Positions 25,970-35,210 of a stretch of 64,000 nucleotides of DNA are shown here, piece after piece. Within the stretch, counting starts at the first letter, position 1. Each line of letters opens with the position of its first letter. The stretch spans positions 1 through 64,000 of the forward strand of contig CAZGPE010000004.1 in assembly GCA_964527585.1 (NCBI GenBank). Direction: 5' to 3'. The position numbers and the translations under genes are program-made. The notes beneath the pieces were generated by a model, which had not been told where the DNA came from, ran no database searches, and saw only the letters and a program-made list of their open reading frames with translations. The stretch comes from Fimenecus sp964527585 (GTDB lineage Bacteria; Bacillota; Clostridia; Oscillospirales; Acutalibacteraceae).

Positions 25970-25998
25970 ATTTTATACTATTTTCGCTTTTCTTACAA
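25970..25998 (-). promoter_or_regulatory. Promoter of the AI-2E/PHP operon
   Basis: Minus-strand TTGTAA (25993-25998), 17 bp, TAAAAT (25970-25975). The predicted transcript start is near 25963, which decides in favour of the ATG at 25935. Confidence 0.65.
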
Positions 25999-26115
25999 TG
26001 AATTTATTTAACTTTTATAGAAAATTTATATTTTTGTTTTTTTACACTTTATTATTGCCTTAAAATGTGGTAAAATCTTATGCGACTAAATATATCTTTA
26101 ACAGGATGTGAGAAA

Positions 26116-27354
26116 ATGAATATAGCAGTTATGGGATACGGCACCGTCGGTTCGGGTGTTGTAGAGGTATTGCTCAAAAACCACGACAGCATTTTGAAAA
26201 GATGCGGTCAATCGGAACTTGAGTTAAAATACATCCTCGATCTCCGTGATTTTCCCAACGATCCGAACAAAGACAAATTCACCAAGGATTTTAATGATAT
26301 ACTGAACGACGACACAGTAAAAATCGTAGTTGAAACCATGGGCGGACTTCATCCGGCTTTCGAATTTGTATCAAGCCTTCTCAAAGCCGGCAAAAGCGTT
26401 GTTACCTCTAACAAAGAACTTGTTGCCGCAAAAGGTTATGAACTTCTTACCATTGCCGACGAAAACAATGTAAACTTCCTTTTCGAAGCTTCGGTAGGCG
26501 GCGGAATTCCGATTATCAGACCGATTTCTCAGTGCCTTGCAGCTAACGAAATCGACGAAATAGCCGGTATTCTTAACGGTACAACAAACTTCATTCTCAC
26601 AATGATGATAGAAAAGAATATGAGTTTCGAAGATGCGCTTAAGTTGGCTCAGGAGAACGGCTATGCCGAAAAAGATCCCACTGCCGACATTGAAGGCCAT
26701 GATGCTTGCAGAAAAATCTGTATTCTCGCATCTTTATGTTTCGGAAAACATGTTTATCCCGAAAGCGTTCACACCGAAGGAATAACCAAGGTTACCCTTG
26801 AGGATGTCGCTTATGTCAACCACCTCGGCGGCGTTATCAAACTTATCGGAAAAGCAAAGCGTCTTAAAGACGGCAAAATTTCCGCACTGGTTAGCCCGTG
26901 TGTTGTTATGAACTCATCACAACTTGCAAATGTCAGCGATGTATTTAATGCAATTCTCGTAAGAGGAGATGCAATCGGTGATGTTGTATTTTACGGCAGA
27001 GGAGCCGGAAAACTTCCGACAGCGAGTGCTGTGGTAGCGGATGTTATCGACTGTGCTAAGCATACGGCACGCAAGAAAATCTTCGGTTGGGGAGCAAGTG
27101 CAGACGGATATGTTGCCGATTACGAAGAACTCGAAACAGCGTTGTTTATCCGTGCCGAGAGTTCCGATACGCAAAGTGCCGAAAAATCCGTAAAAGATAT
27201 TTTCGGTTCGGTTAAATTTGTAAAAAGAGACAATCAGCCCGCTAACGAATTCGCTTTCGTAACGGGAACCGATAAAGAGAGTTCTCTTATCGAAAAACTT
27301 AATTCAATCAAAGAAATCAAACCCTGCTCTGTTATCAGAGTATCAGACTATTGA
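26116..27354 (+). CDS. hom: Homoserine dehydrogenase
   Basis: Reduces aspartate semialdehyde to homoserine, the branch to threonine and methionine. The 412-residue protein starts at the ATG following AGGATGTGAG; an upstream in-frame ATG has no ribosome binding site. The N-terminal Rossmann motif is GYGTVGSGV (residues 7-15). The catalytic domain shows SNKELVA, GGGIPIIRPI and GILNGTTNFIL. A C-terminal ACT-like region (about 330-412) suggests threonine feedback. It is followed 18 bp later by aspartate kinase. No riboswitch or T-box fits in the short leader. Confidence 0.96.
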   Translation: MNIAVMGYGTVGSGVVEVLLKNHDSILKRCGQSELELKYILDLRDFPNDPNKDKFTKDFNDILNDDTVKIVVETMGGLHPAFEFVSSLLKAGKSVVTSNKELVAAKGYELLTIADENNVNFLFEASVGGGIPIIRPISQCLAANEIDEIAGILNGTTNFILTMMIEKNMSFEDALKLAQENGYAEKDPTADIEGHDACRKICILASLCFGKHVYPESVHTEGITKVTLEDVAYVNHLGGVIKLIGKAKRLKDGKISALVSPCVVMNSSQLANVSDVFNAILVRGDAIGDVVFYGRGAGKLPTASAVVADVIDCAKHTARKKIFGWGASADGYVADYEELETALFIRAESSDTQSAEKSVKDIFGSVKFVKRDNQPANEFAFVTGTDKESSLIEKLNSIKEIKPCSVIRVSDY

Positions 27355-27372
27355 TAATTGGAGGAAAATTCA

Positions 27373-28581
27373 ATGGCACTTATAGTTCAGAAATTCGGCG
27401 GAAGTTCTGTTGCAAATGCGGAAAGAGTAATGAATGTTGCTCAGATAATCACAGATACTTACCGTCAGGGAAATGAAGTTATCGTCGTTGTTTCCGCTCA
27501 GGGAGACACAACCGATGACCTTATCGCCAAAGCTCACGAAATTAACGAAAAACCGTCAAAAAGAGAAATGGATATGCTTATGACGGCAGGCGAGCAGATT
27601 TCGATTTCGCTTCTCGCAATGGCAATCGAAAAACTCGGATGCCCGGTTGTTTCTCTTCTCGGCTGGCAAGCCGGATTCAACACAAGTTCCGCTTACGGTT
27701 CGGCAAGAATCAAATCAATTAAAGCCGACCGACTTAAAGCCGAAGTTGACCGACACAACATTGTTATCGTTGCCGGGTTCCAAGGCATTAACAAATATGA
27801 TGATTTGACAACACTCGGCAGAGGCGGAAGTGATACAAGCGCAGTTGCAATCGCAGCGGCAATGCATGCGGATCGCTGTCAGATTTTCACCGATGTCGAA
27901 GGAGTATTTACCGCAGATCCGAGAAAAGTTCCCGGTGCTCAAAAATTGCAGGAAATCACCTACGATGAAATGCTTGAACTCGCAACCCTCGGAGCGCAGG
28001 TTCTCAACAACCGTTCGGTTGAAATGGCTAAAAAATACAATGTAGAAATCGAAGTGCTCTCAAGTCTTAAAAGACTTCCCGGCACAATCGTTAAGGAGGT
28101 AGCAAAAATGGAAAAAATGCTTGTCAGAGGTGTAACAAAAGATACAGATGTTGCACGAATTTCAATTACAAACATCCCCAACATTCCCGGTATCGCATTC
28201 AAACTTTTCTCTAAACTTGCTCAAAAAGGAATCAATGTCGATATAATTCTTCAGTCAATCGGCAGAAGCACAACAAAAGACATCACTTTCACCGTTTCGA
28301 AAGAAAACGCAGAAGGCGCTATAAGTGCTATCCACAGCACATTTGACATTGATGATGACAACATCACCTGCGACACAAATGTTGCAAAAATCTCTATTGT
28401 CGGTGCAGGTATGGAATCTCATCCGGGCACAGCTTCTAAGATGTTTGAAGCACTTTTTGAACACGACATAAACATTGATATGATTGCTACAAGCGAAATT
28501 AAGATTTCCGTTCTTATCGACCTTAAAGATGCTGACCGTGCCGTTGCTGCGGTTCACAAAGCATTTTTGCCGGAAGAATAA
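27373..28581 (+). CDS. lysC: Aspartate kinase (monofunctional)
   Basis: Phosphorylates aspartate, the first step to lysine, threonine and methionine. 402 residues from the ATG after GGAGG. The kinase domain starts VQKFGGSSVAN (about 5-15) and contains GRGGSDTSAVAIA and DVEGVFTADPR. Two ACT domains follow (about 262-402), seen from RISITNIPNIPGIA and KISIVGAGMESHPG, giving the usual allosteric lysine/threonine control. The operon with hom is logical, and a strong terminator follows. Confidence 0.96.
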   Translation: MALIVQKFGGSSVANAERVMNVAQIITDTYRQGNEVIVVVSAQGDTTDDLIAKAHEINEKPSKREMDMLMTAGEQISISLLAMAIEKLGCPVVSLLGWQAGFNTSSAYGSARIKSIKADRLKAEVDRHNIVIVAGFQGINKYDDLTTLGRGGSDTSAVAIAAAMHADRCQIFTDVEGVFTADPRKVPGAQKLQEITYDEMLELATLGAQVLNNRSVEMAKKYNVEIEVLSSLKRLPGTIVKEVAKMEKMLVRGVTKDTDVARISITNIPNIPGIAFKLFSKLAQKGINVDIILQSIGRSTTKDITFTVSKENAEGAISAIHSTFDIDDDNITCDTNVAKISIVGAGMESHPGTASKMFEALFEHDINIDMIATSEIKISVLIDLKDADRAVAAVHKAFLPEE

Positions 28582-28592
28582 TCCCATATAAC

Positions 28593-28632
28593 AAAAAGCG
28601 TAACGGCTTTGACTTGCCGTTACGCTTTTTTT
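28593..28632 (+). terminator. Bidirectional terminator between lysC and the envelope operon
   Basis: AAAAAGCGTAACGGC / GCCGTTACGCTTTTTT forms a long stem with A-run and T-run flanks, so it can serve both convergent units. Confidence 0.9.
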
Positions 28633-28645
28633 ATATATAAAATTA

Positions 28646-29542
28646 TCAGTTTACCGAATAAGCCTGCGTCCATCCGTCAACAACCGATTCGAACTCTTCT
28701 CCTTTGAGGTCTTCAAGGCAGTCCGACTTATATTCCTGATAAAGTTCATCGGTATTAACATCTATTCTTGTTACCGCAAAAATATAATCTCCGATAATAA
28801 AACTTCCCGTTTTACCCACTTCAATTGAAAGCACGCTGTCGAAAAATCCGTCAGGATACTGTGCATTTCCCCGTCCGATAACAACCGTATTTTCCGTTAC
28901 CGCAACATTTTCGGCATAAGATGATGCATTATCAATACTCGATATGCCTTCGCTCATTTCATTTGCCATGCGGTTGAATTTTTCCGCCATCGTCTGTTTT
29001 TCCGCATCCGAAAGCGACACCGTGTTATTTTCGGAATCGACCGTTGTCAAAAATCCCGTTGCAGCTCTGAAAGCGATAAAGTTGCCGGCGAAATATTCTT
29101 TCAGTGTTTCATCCGAAACAGGAGAATCTCCGTTCTCGGAATAATACTCCTGCATAAGCCTTTTCTCGAAACTTTTACTCTCTTCGATTTTGAAAAGATC
29201 CTGCTTTGAAACGCCTATATCATTATAATATTTAGAAAACAAATGCCAATAAGAATTAACCGTATTTGAAAGTTCTGATTTTTCTTCAAGCGAAAGTTCA
29301 AGTCCACGGTTTTCAAACTCCGAATTTATCGCAACATATCTTATCAGCATACTTTCCGCAAGAGCATCAACATCGGCATCCTCTGTCTTTTCACCTTCGA
29401 TTTTTGCAGCATTTTCAAAATATGCATAAACACCTTTTCCGATTTTAGATGAGTTAACCTTAACTTTAGCATTGTTTGAACACGAACAGAATATTATCGG
29501 TAAAATCACCGCAAGAATCAACGCAAGTATTCTTTTTTTCAA
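28646..29542 (-). CDS. PrsA/SurA-like lipoprotein without obvious PPIase motif
   Basis: 298 residues from a TTG (29542) spaced 10 nt from AAGGCGG; an in-frame GTG three codons upstream abuts that site. A lysine-rich N-terminus and hydrophobic stretch end in FCSC, a plausible lipobox, so the protein is probably membrane-anchored outside the cell. The helical region about 50-150 (with LAESMLIRYVAINSEFENRG) resembles the SurA/PrsA N-terminal chaperone domain. I see no clear parvulin motif in the C-terminal part, so isomerase activity is doubtful. It starts 13 bp after the degV stop and is the last gene of its operon. Confidence 0.7.
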   Translation of the reverse strand: MKKRILALILAVILPIIFCSCSNNAKVKVNSSKIGKGVYAYFENAAKIEGEKTEDADVDALAESMLIRYVAINSEFENRGLELSLEEKSELSNTVNSYWHLFSKYYNDIGVSKQDLFKIEESKSFEKRLMQEYYSENGDSPVSDETLKEYFAGNFIAFRAATGFLTTVDSENNTVSLSDAEKQTMAEKFNRMANEMSEGISSIDNASSYAENVAVTENTVVIGRGNAQYPDGFFDSVLSIEVGKTGSFIIGDYIFAVTRIDVNTDELYQEYKSDCLEDLKGEEFESVVDGWTQAYSVN

Positions 29543-29555
29543 CTCAATCACCGCC

Positions 29556-30407
29556 TTATTCAGTCATAAACATAAATGTAAAAGCACCTTTTCCGCAATG
29601 CGAAGTGATCGTGCATCCCGCAGTATTGGTGATTATTCTTTCGAAATTTCCTTTTTCTTTTACAAATTCGACAGCGTAGGAGAACGCCTCGTCGGAAACG
29701 CCTTCCGTTCTTGCCAGAACCGCTGCTTGAGTGTCGATTTTGCCGCCATATTCAGCCAAAAGGTCGCAAATATAATTCTCTATACACTTCTCGGTCTTTC
29801 CTCGGTACTTCTTGTCCATCACAAGTTTTCCGTCGGCATCGGCTTTAATCGACGGCTTTATGGAAAGAATATTCGCACCGAGCAAAGAAAGACTCGAACA
29901 TCTTCCGCCCTTATGCAAATACTCAAGACTGCTGACTAAAAAAGTCGTTTTCAATTTTGAAACGCACTCTAAAACGGCAGCGTACACTTCTTCGGCACTC
30001 ATACCTTCTTTTATAAGCGAATGAGCCTTAACAATTAAAAGTGCAATACCGACAGTAAGACTTTTTGTATCGACAACATATACGCCGTCAAAGTCCCCCG
30101 AAGCAATACAGGCATTGTTAAACGAAGATGAAATTCCGCTTGATATTCCGAAATGAATTACGCTGTCTCCGTCTTTTGTCATCTTTTCAAAGAAATCGGT
30201 ATATTCACCGATTGAAACCGCCGCAGTTTTCGGAAGTTCTCCGCTTTTCGAATAATTTTCATATATATCTTGCGGCACAACCGTTATTCCGTCATCATAA
30301 CTTTCTCCTCCGAGAATTATATGAAGAGGAATTGTGTTTATTGAATACTCTTCAATAAATTCAGCCGGAAGATCCGCAGGCGAATCAGCGGTTATTCTTA
30401 TGCTCAT
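29556..30407 (-). CDS. DegV family protein (fatty-acid binding)
   Basis: 283 residues. The start RITADSPADLPAEF and IPLHIILGGESYDDG are typical of DegV/FakB proteins, which bind a fatty acid and present it to the FakA kinase. SLEYLHKGGRCSSL and a C-terminal HCGKGAFTFMFM are also conserved. The 5' end overlaps the membrane-protein gene upstream by 23 bp, indicating coupled translation. No fakA is present in the window. Confidence 0.92.
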   Translation of the reverse strand: MSIRITADSPADLPAEFIEEYSINTIPLHIILGGESYDDGITVVPQDIYENYSKSGELPKTAAVSIGEYTDFFEKMTKDGDSVIHFGISSGISSSFNNACIASGDFDGVYVVDTKSLTVGIALLIVKAHSLIKEGMSAEEVYAAVLECVSKLKTTFLVSSLEYLHKGGRCSSLSLLGANILSIKPSIKADADGKLVMDKKYRGKTEKCIENYICDLLAEYGGKIDTQAAVLARTEGVSDEAFSYAVEFVKEKGNFERIITNTAGCTITSHCGKGAFTFMFMTE

Positions 30408-31110
30408 TTATATACTCCTTAAGTAGTTTTTCCTTTAGTTGTTCACGCTCCAAAGCCTGTTTGGCTTTAAGGGCGTACATTTTTTTGTGTTTACCGATTT
30501 TTCCGTTTCTCAGAAAAGCAACCGCAAACATACCAATAAGACCGCCGGAAGCCTGAATAATTTCATCGGTCATCGTATCGGTAAGTCCGTAATCGGACAT
30601 CGGAACAGAACATTGAAGCGTTAAGCCGTAAATTCTGTCCATTGTAAATTCGTAAGTTTCCCATCCGATCGAAATAAAACAAGCGCAAAAAATCGCAAAC
30701 ATCGCCGCAAGAGCGGGAGAAAGTCTCCTCTTGTTGCCTTGAATTAAAACTGCAAAATCATAGCCGAACCAAGCCGACATAAATCCCGCAGAAAAATGTG
30801 TAACAAGATCAAAATGCGAAAAATTTGTACGATTGTTAAGAGTCGATCCGACAACAACCCCGATAAATATAAAAACATTAAGCATTGTTTGGGTCAGATA
30901 ATCAACACGGGTAATAAACGAAAATCCGCCGAAAATCTGAAAAAAGTCCCATAAATGCGTAAACATTATCGCAAAAATCGCTTCGAGAAATTCGACTGTC
31001 GATCCGTGAAAAAGGCCGTAAATTCCCCAAATAATAATCCCGACCCTCAATACAAGCCAAAGCATTTTATGTGAAGCGGGCAAAAATCCCGATTCAAACC
31101 TATCTCCCAT
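30385..31110 (-). CDS. YjdF/DUF2238-like integral membrane protein
   Basis: 241 residues with about five to six hydrophobic segments and a basic cytoplasmic C-terminal tail (about 200-241). The segments SHFDLVTHFSAGFMSAWFG, SIGWETYEFTMDRI and DTMTDEIIQASGGLIG match the pattern of the YjdF/DUF2238 family (DxxTD..G). Function unknown. It starts 13 bp after the lipoprotein stop and overlaps degV. Confidence 0.65.
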   Translation of the reverse strand: MGDRFESGFLPASHKMLWLVLRVGIIIWGIYGLFHGSTVEFLEAIFAIMFTHLWDFFQIFGGFSFITRVDYLTQTMLNVFIFIGVVVGSTLNNRTNFSHFDLVTHFSAGFMSAWFGYDFAVLIQGNKRRLSPALAAMFAIFCACFISIGWETYEFTMDRIYGLTLQCSVPMSDYGLTDTMTDEIIQASGGLIGMFAVAFLRNGKIGKHKKMYALKAKQALEREQLKEKLLKEYINEHKNNR

Positions 31111-31123
31111 TTAGATATATCCT

Positions 31124-32920
31124 TTACTTAAATTTTGCTATCATTCCAGCGGTTTTTACTCCGTTGGAATTCGAACCTACAAGGTCTCCGTCCGATGAAA
31201 GAGTTGAGCCGCAAGCGATATAGTTTCCGTTGGAAAGCACGCAAACATTTTCAAATCTGTCTTCTTTTGAGCCGCCGTAACCTTCAACCGAACTAATCTG
31301 TCCCGAAGAACTCAGCGTTACAATAATTCCGTCTGCAGCACCTTTATTGCCTACGGTTTTAAGATCTCTGTTGTTGGAAAGCGAATATCCGCAAACAACA
31401 AACGAGCCGTTTGAAACCGGGGATATTGATGTAAACGCATCGTCAAGATAGCCTCTGAACGATGTCTGCCATACAATTGTTCCTGCGCTTGAATACTTAA
31501 CCGCATAAGCATCGTATCCGCCCTGATTACCTACATTCGCAAACGAATTGTCTTTTGAGTTAGAGCGTCCGACTACAACACATCCGTCAGAAACAGCCGC
31601 AACGGAATCCGCATTATCAATACCGCTTCCGCCAAACTGCTTAACCCAGTTTATATTTCCGTTAGAATCAAATCTTACAACAGCGGCATCGGCTTTTCCG
31701 AAACTCTCAAACGCTTTTGACGACGAGAAATTTCCCACCGCATATATATTTCCGTTGGAATCGGTATCCACGGCATTAAACGAATCGCCTGTTGAACCTA
31801 CCGATTTTGCAAAAATCACATTGCCAGAAGCGTCGTATTTAACGACAACAGCCGCCGATTTGCCCGATGACAGTCCGAGAACTGCGGACGAGCCGTCATT
31901 CGAAGCTGCACTTCCCGCCGCAACAATACTTCCGTCGGGGCAAACGCTAACCGAGTTATAAAAGTCAATCAAACTTCCGCCGAATGAACGAACCCACTGA
32001 ATATCTCCCGACGAATTAAACTTATATATAACAGCATCATATTCGCCGTAATTCGTTGTTCCGAGATTTGAAGCGTTAGAATATCCCGCCGCTATAATAT
32101 TACCGTTTGAATCGGTATCAATGCTTTTGAGTGAAAGAGCCCCGTCGCTGTCAATCGCTTTACGCCATTTGAGAATTCCGGAACTGTCAAATTTCATAAG
32201 AACCATATACGGTATACCGTCGCCGTTGGAAAGTCCCGAAAACGAACCGTCGGTCGAGTTGGTCTGGACAAGAGAAACATAACCGCCGTCAGTCGTCGCA
32301 GCCACGGCATTGCACACATCGTTTTCGCTACCACTGAAAGTTGCTCCCCAGTTTGAGCTGTTGGAACCGGGAGTTGCCACAGCCGTTGTATATACTCTTG
32401 TATAGGTAATCGTATTTCCGTCTTTGTCGACAACGGGATTTCCGTATCCGTCTGTCTGAACAAGAGTAGTGATTATCGTTTCGTTCGGAGCGGGAACCGT
32501 AATTTTAGTATAGTTAATATTTCCGTTTTTATCGGTAACGAAATTTCCCTCTCTGTCTGTTACGGGAATATCGACATCCTGCGGGTGATAAATCACGGAA
32601 GTTTTCACTTCGCCGTTCTCATCATATACTTTTTCTCCGTTAGCATTAGTAACTTCGACGATTTCGGTTTCAAGAACTACAGTTATCGCTTCGCCGTTCT
32701 CATCAGTTACGGGAACACCGTTTTTATCGGTAACAACTACTGTTTCGGCATATATAACCGTAGTAACCACTTCGCCGTTTTCATTTGTTACGGCGTTACC
32801 GTATTCATCCGTTACGACTACAACTTCTCCTTTTTCGGTTTTCTTACAGGCCGTAACAGTAAGCAAAACAGCCACGGCCAAAACAATGGCTGTGATGATA
32901 ATTTTTCTGTTTACTTTCAT
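31124..32920 (-). CDS. Lipoprotein with tandem repeat stalk and beta-propeller-like domain
   Basis: 598 residues from the ATG at 32920 (GGAGATGACC upstream). A signal peptide ends in the lipobox VTAC (about residue 25). Residues about 30-185 contain five imperfect repeats of 27-36 residues, each with a VTDxxGxxVxDENG-like core. Residues about 190-598 hold seven or eight repeats of the type DAVxxKxxxxGxxxWxxxFGGxxxDxxxSVxxxxDGxxVAxGxSxS, as in bacterial SBBP/delta-60 beta-propellers. The architecture suggests a surface-exposed propeller on an elongated stalk. It is the first gene of a four-gene operon. Ligand unknown. Confidence 0.8.
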   Translation of the reverse strand: MKVNRKIIITAIVLAVAVLLTVTACKKTEKGEVVVVTDEYGNAVTNENGEVVTTVIYAETVVVTDKNGVPVTDENGEAITVVLETEIVEVTNANGEKVYDENGEVKTSVIYHPQDVDIPVTDREGNFVTDKNGNINYTKITVPAPNETIITTLVQTDGYGNPVVDKDGNTITYTRVYTTAVATPGSNSSNWGATFSGSENDVCNAVAATTDGGYVSLVQTNSTDGSFSGLSNGDGIPYMVLMKFDSSGILKWRKAIDSDGALSLKSIDTDSNGNIIAAGYSNASNLGTTNYGEYDAVIYKFNSSGDIQWVRSFGGSLIDFYNSVSVCPDGSIVAAGSAASNDGSSAVLGLSSGKSAAVVVKYDASGNVIFAKSVGSTGDSFNAVDTDSNGNIYAVGNFSSSKAFESFGKADAAVVRFDSNGNINWVKQFGGSGIDNADSVAAVSDGCVVVGRSNSKDNSFANVGNQGGYDAYAVKYSSAGTIVWQTSFRGYLDDAFTSISPVSNGSFVVCGYSLSNNRDLKTVGNKGAADGIIVTLSSSGQISSVEGYGGSKEDRFENVCVLSNGNYIACGSTLSSDGDLVGSNSNGVKTAGMIAKFK

Positions 32921-33046
32921 AAGGTCATCTCCAAATTTATACAGTATCATTATACAAATTTATACATTATATATCTTACCATAATATACTGTTAAATTCA
33001 ATTAAATTTTTGTCTCGTTTTAGAGCATTATTATGTAATAAAATAC

Positions 33047-33075
33047 TATACAAACTTGAAATCTTGTGTTATAAT
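33047..33075 (+). promoter_or_regulatory. Promoter of aspS-gatCAB
   Basis: TATACA (33047-33052), 17 bp, extended -10 TGTTATAAT with the -10 box at 33070-33075. The ~60-nt leader is too short for a T-box. Confidence 0.65.
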
Positions 33076-33143
33076 AATCAACTGTATAATTAGGTAAATT
33101 ATTATTTTCGGCAAGTGCCGATATATCGGAAGGAATGTGTTAA

Positions 33144-34895
33144 ATGGCTTACAGAACCCATAATTGTAATGAATTAACTCTTGCTGACCTCGAAAAAACC
33201 GTCAGCCTCGCAGGATGGGTTGATACCGTCCGTGATCACGGCGGCGTTATTTTCATTGACTTAAGAGATCAGTACGGAATAACTCAAGTTGTTATAAACG
33301 ATGATGCGCTTATGCAGGGAGTTCATAAAGAATCCGTAATTTCCGTAACGGGAACCGTTGTAAAAAGAGATGAAGACACTGTAAACAAGAAGATCCCCAC
33401 CGGTGAACTTGAAGTCAAAGTTTCCGCTCTTGAAATTCTCGGTAATTGCTCGGAAGCTCTCCCGTTTGAAATCGAAGACTCGGTAAACACAAGAGAGGAC
33501 TCTCGACTTACCTACCGTTTCCTCGACTTGAGAAACAAAAAAATGCACGACAACATCCTCTTCCGTTCGGAAGTTGTAAGTTTTTTGCGCAAAAAAATGG
33601 AGAGTTTGGGCTTCCCCGAAATCAACACTCCTATCCTTACCTGTTCTTCTCCCGAAGGCGCAAGAGACTATATTATCCCGTCAAGAAAACACGAAGGAAA
33701 ATTCTACGCTCTTCCGCAGGCTCCTCAGCAGTTCAAACAGTTGCTTATGGTTTCGGGATTCGACAGATATTTCCAAATCGCTCCCTGCTTCAGAGATGAA
33801 GATGCAAGAGCCGACCGTTCTCCCGGAGAATTTTATCAGCTTGATTTCGAGATGGCTTTTGCAACTCAGGAAGATGTTTTTGCGGTTGCGGAAGAAGTTC
33901 TTTACGATACTTTCACAAAATTCGGCGGCGGAAAAGAAGTTTCTCCTGCTCCTTTCGTAAAAATCCCGTTTGAAGAAGCTATGCTCAAATACGGTACCGA
34001 TAAACCTGATCTCCGAAATCCTCTTATCATCAATGATTTAACAGAGTTCTTCTCGGATGTAGAATTCAAAGCCTTCCAAGGAAAGCCCGTAAGAGCGATC
34101 GTTGCTCCCTGTGGCAAATGTTCAAAAGGCTTTTTCGAAAAACTGCTCGCCTATGCACTTGATATAGGAATGAAAGGCCTCGGCTATCTTACCGTTCTCG
34201 AAGACAGATCTTTCAAAGGCCCGATTGACAAGTTCCTTACTCCCGAAAAGAAAGCGGAACTCACCTCAATGCTCAATCTTAAAACCGATGATACGATTTT
34301 CTTCATTTGCGACAACATTAAAATCGTAAACACTCTTGCTGGACAAATCAGAACGGCTCTCGGCGAGCGTCTTGATATTATTGATAAAAACCGTTTCGAA
34401 ATGTGCTTCATCACCGATTTCCCGATGTATGAAAAGAACGATGAAGGAAAACTCGATTTCACACATAACCCGTTCTCGATGCCTCAGGGGGAGATGGATG
34501 CGCTTCTTAATCAGGATCCCCTTACCATCAAGGCTTATCAGTACGATATTGTCTGCAACGGCGTCGAACTCTCTTCGGGTGCGGTTCGTAACCACCGTCC
34601 CGACATAATGATTAAAGCCTTCGAACTTGCGGGATATTCAGCAGAAGAGGTTGAAAAGCGTTTCGGAGCGCTCTTCCGTGCGTTCCACTACGGCGCTCCC
34701 CCTCATGCAGGTATGGCTCCTGGTGTTGACAGAATGATTATGCTCCTTAAAGATGAAGAAAATATCCGTGAAATTATCGCTTTCCCGATGAACTCCAATG
34801 CACAGGATATGCTTCTCGGAGCACCCGGAACAGTTACCGAACAGCAATTGAGAGAAGTTCATATTAAACTTCGCCGTCCTGTTCCCGAAAAATAA
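33144..34895 (+). CDS. aspS: Aspartyl-tRNA synthetase, bacterial type, probably non-discriminating
   Basis: 583-residue class IIb synthetase. The OB-fold anticodon-binding domain (about 1-105) has GWVDTVRDHGGVIFIDLRD; motif 2 shows FRDEDARADRSPGEFYQLD; motif 3 is GMAPGVDRMIMLL near the end. The GAD insertion domain lies about residues 275-420. The residue equivalent to His31 of P. aeruginosa AspRS is His (H32 here), which is linked to charging both tRNA-Asp and tRNA-Asn. gatC, gatA and gatB follow directly, supporting transamidation to Asn-tRNA. GGAAGG precedes the ATG. Confidence 0.97.
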   Translation: MAYRTHNCNELTLADLEKTVSLAGWVDTVRDHGGVIFIDLRDQYGITQVVINDDALMQGVHKESVISVTGTVVKRDEDTVNKKIPTGELEVKVSALEILGNCSEALPFEIEDSVNTREDSRLTYRFLDLRNKKMHDNILFRSEVVSFLRKKMESLGFPEINTPILTCSSPEGARDYIIPSRKHEGKFYALPQAPQQFKQLLMVSGFDRYFQIAPCFRDEDARADRSPGEFYQLDFEMAFATQEDVFAVAEEVLYDTFTKFGGGKEVSPAPFVKIPFEEAMLKYGTDKPDLRNPLIINDLTEFFSDVEFKAFQGKPVRAIVAPCGKCSKGFFEKLLAYALDIGMKGLGYLTVLEDRSFKGPIDKFLTPEKKAELTSMLNLKTDDTIFFICDNIKIVNTLAGQIRTALGERLDIIDKNRFEMCFITDFPMYEKNDEGKLDFTHNPFSMPQGEMDALLNQDPLTIKAYQYDIVCNGVELSSGAVRNHRPDIMIKAFELAGYSAEEVEKRFGALFRAFHYGAPPHAGMAPGVDRMIMLLKDEENIREIIAFPMNSNAQDMLLGAPGTVTEQQLREVHIKLRRPVPEK

Positions 34896-34912
34896 TTTAT
34901 CAGGTGATATAA

Positions 34913-35200
34913 ATGACCATAGACAGAAACCTCGTCGAATATCTTGAAAAACTCGGCAGAATCAAACTCACCGAAGAAGAAAAAGTTTCAGCCGAAAAAG
35001 ATTTGCAGGATATTCTCACTTACATTGACACGCTAAACGAACTTGATACCGAAGGGATTGAACCGGCATCTCATTCGTTTCCGGTTGCCAATGTAATGCG
35101 TGAAGATGTTGTTACAAACAAAGCGGATACGGAAAACATACTCAAAAATGCACCCGACAGCAAAGACGGTTGCTTTGTAGTCCCGAAAACAGTTGAATGA
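34913..35200 (+). CDS. gatC: Asp/Glu-tRNA amidotransferase subunit C
   Basis: 95-residue wrapping subunit that stabilises GatA and GatB. It has the family pattern LEKLGRIKLTEEEK, DLQDILTYIDTLNELDTEGIEP and VMREDVV. It starts 17 bp after aspS with an AGGTGAT site and ends 10 bp before the gatA ATG. Confidence 0.95.
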   Translation: MTIDRNLVEYLEKLGRIKLTEEEKVSAEKDLQDILTYIDTLNELDTEGIEPASHSFPVANVMREDVVTNKADTENILKNAPDSKDGCFVVPKTVE

Positions 35201-35210
35201 GGTGCAAGTG

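Noticed and set aside
25936..25971. Longer N-terminus for the AI-2E permease
   Set aside because: The start codon at 25971 overlaps the promoter -10 box, so it could not be transcribed from it; AAGGTGG supports 25935.
26041..26115. Riboswitch or T-box upstream of hom
   Set aside because: Only a short leader follows the likely -10 (TAAAAT at 26071-26076); no conserved blocks are visible.
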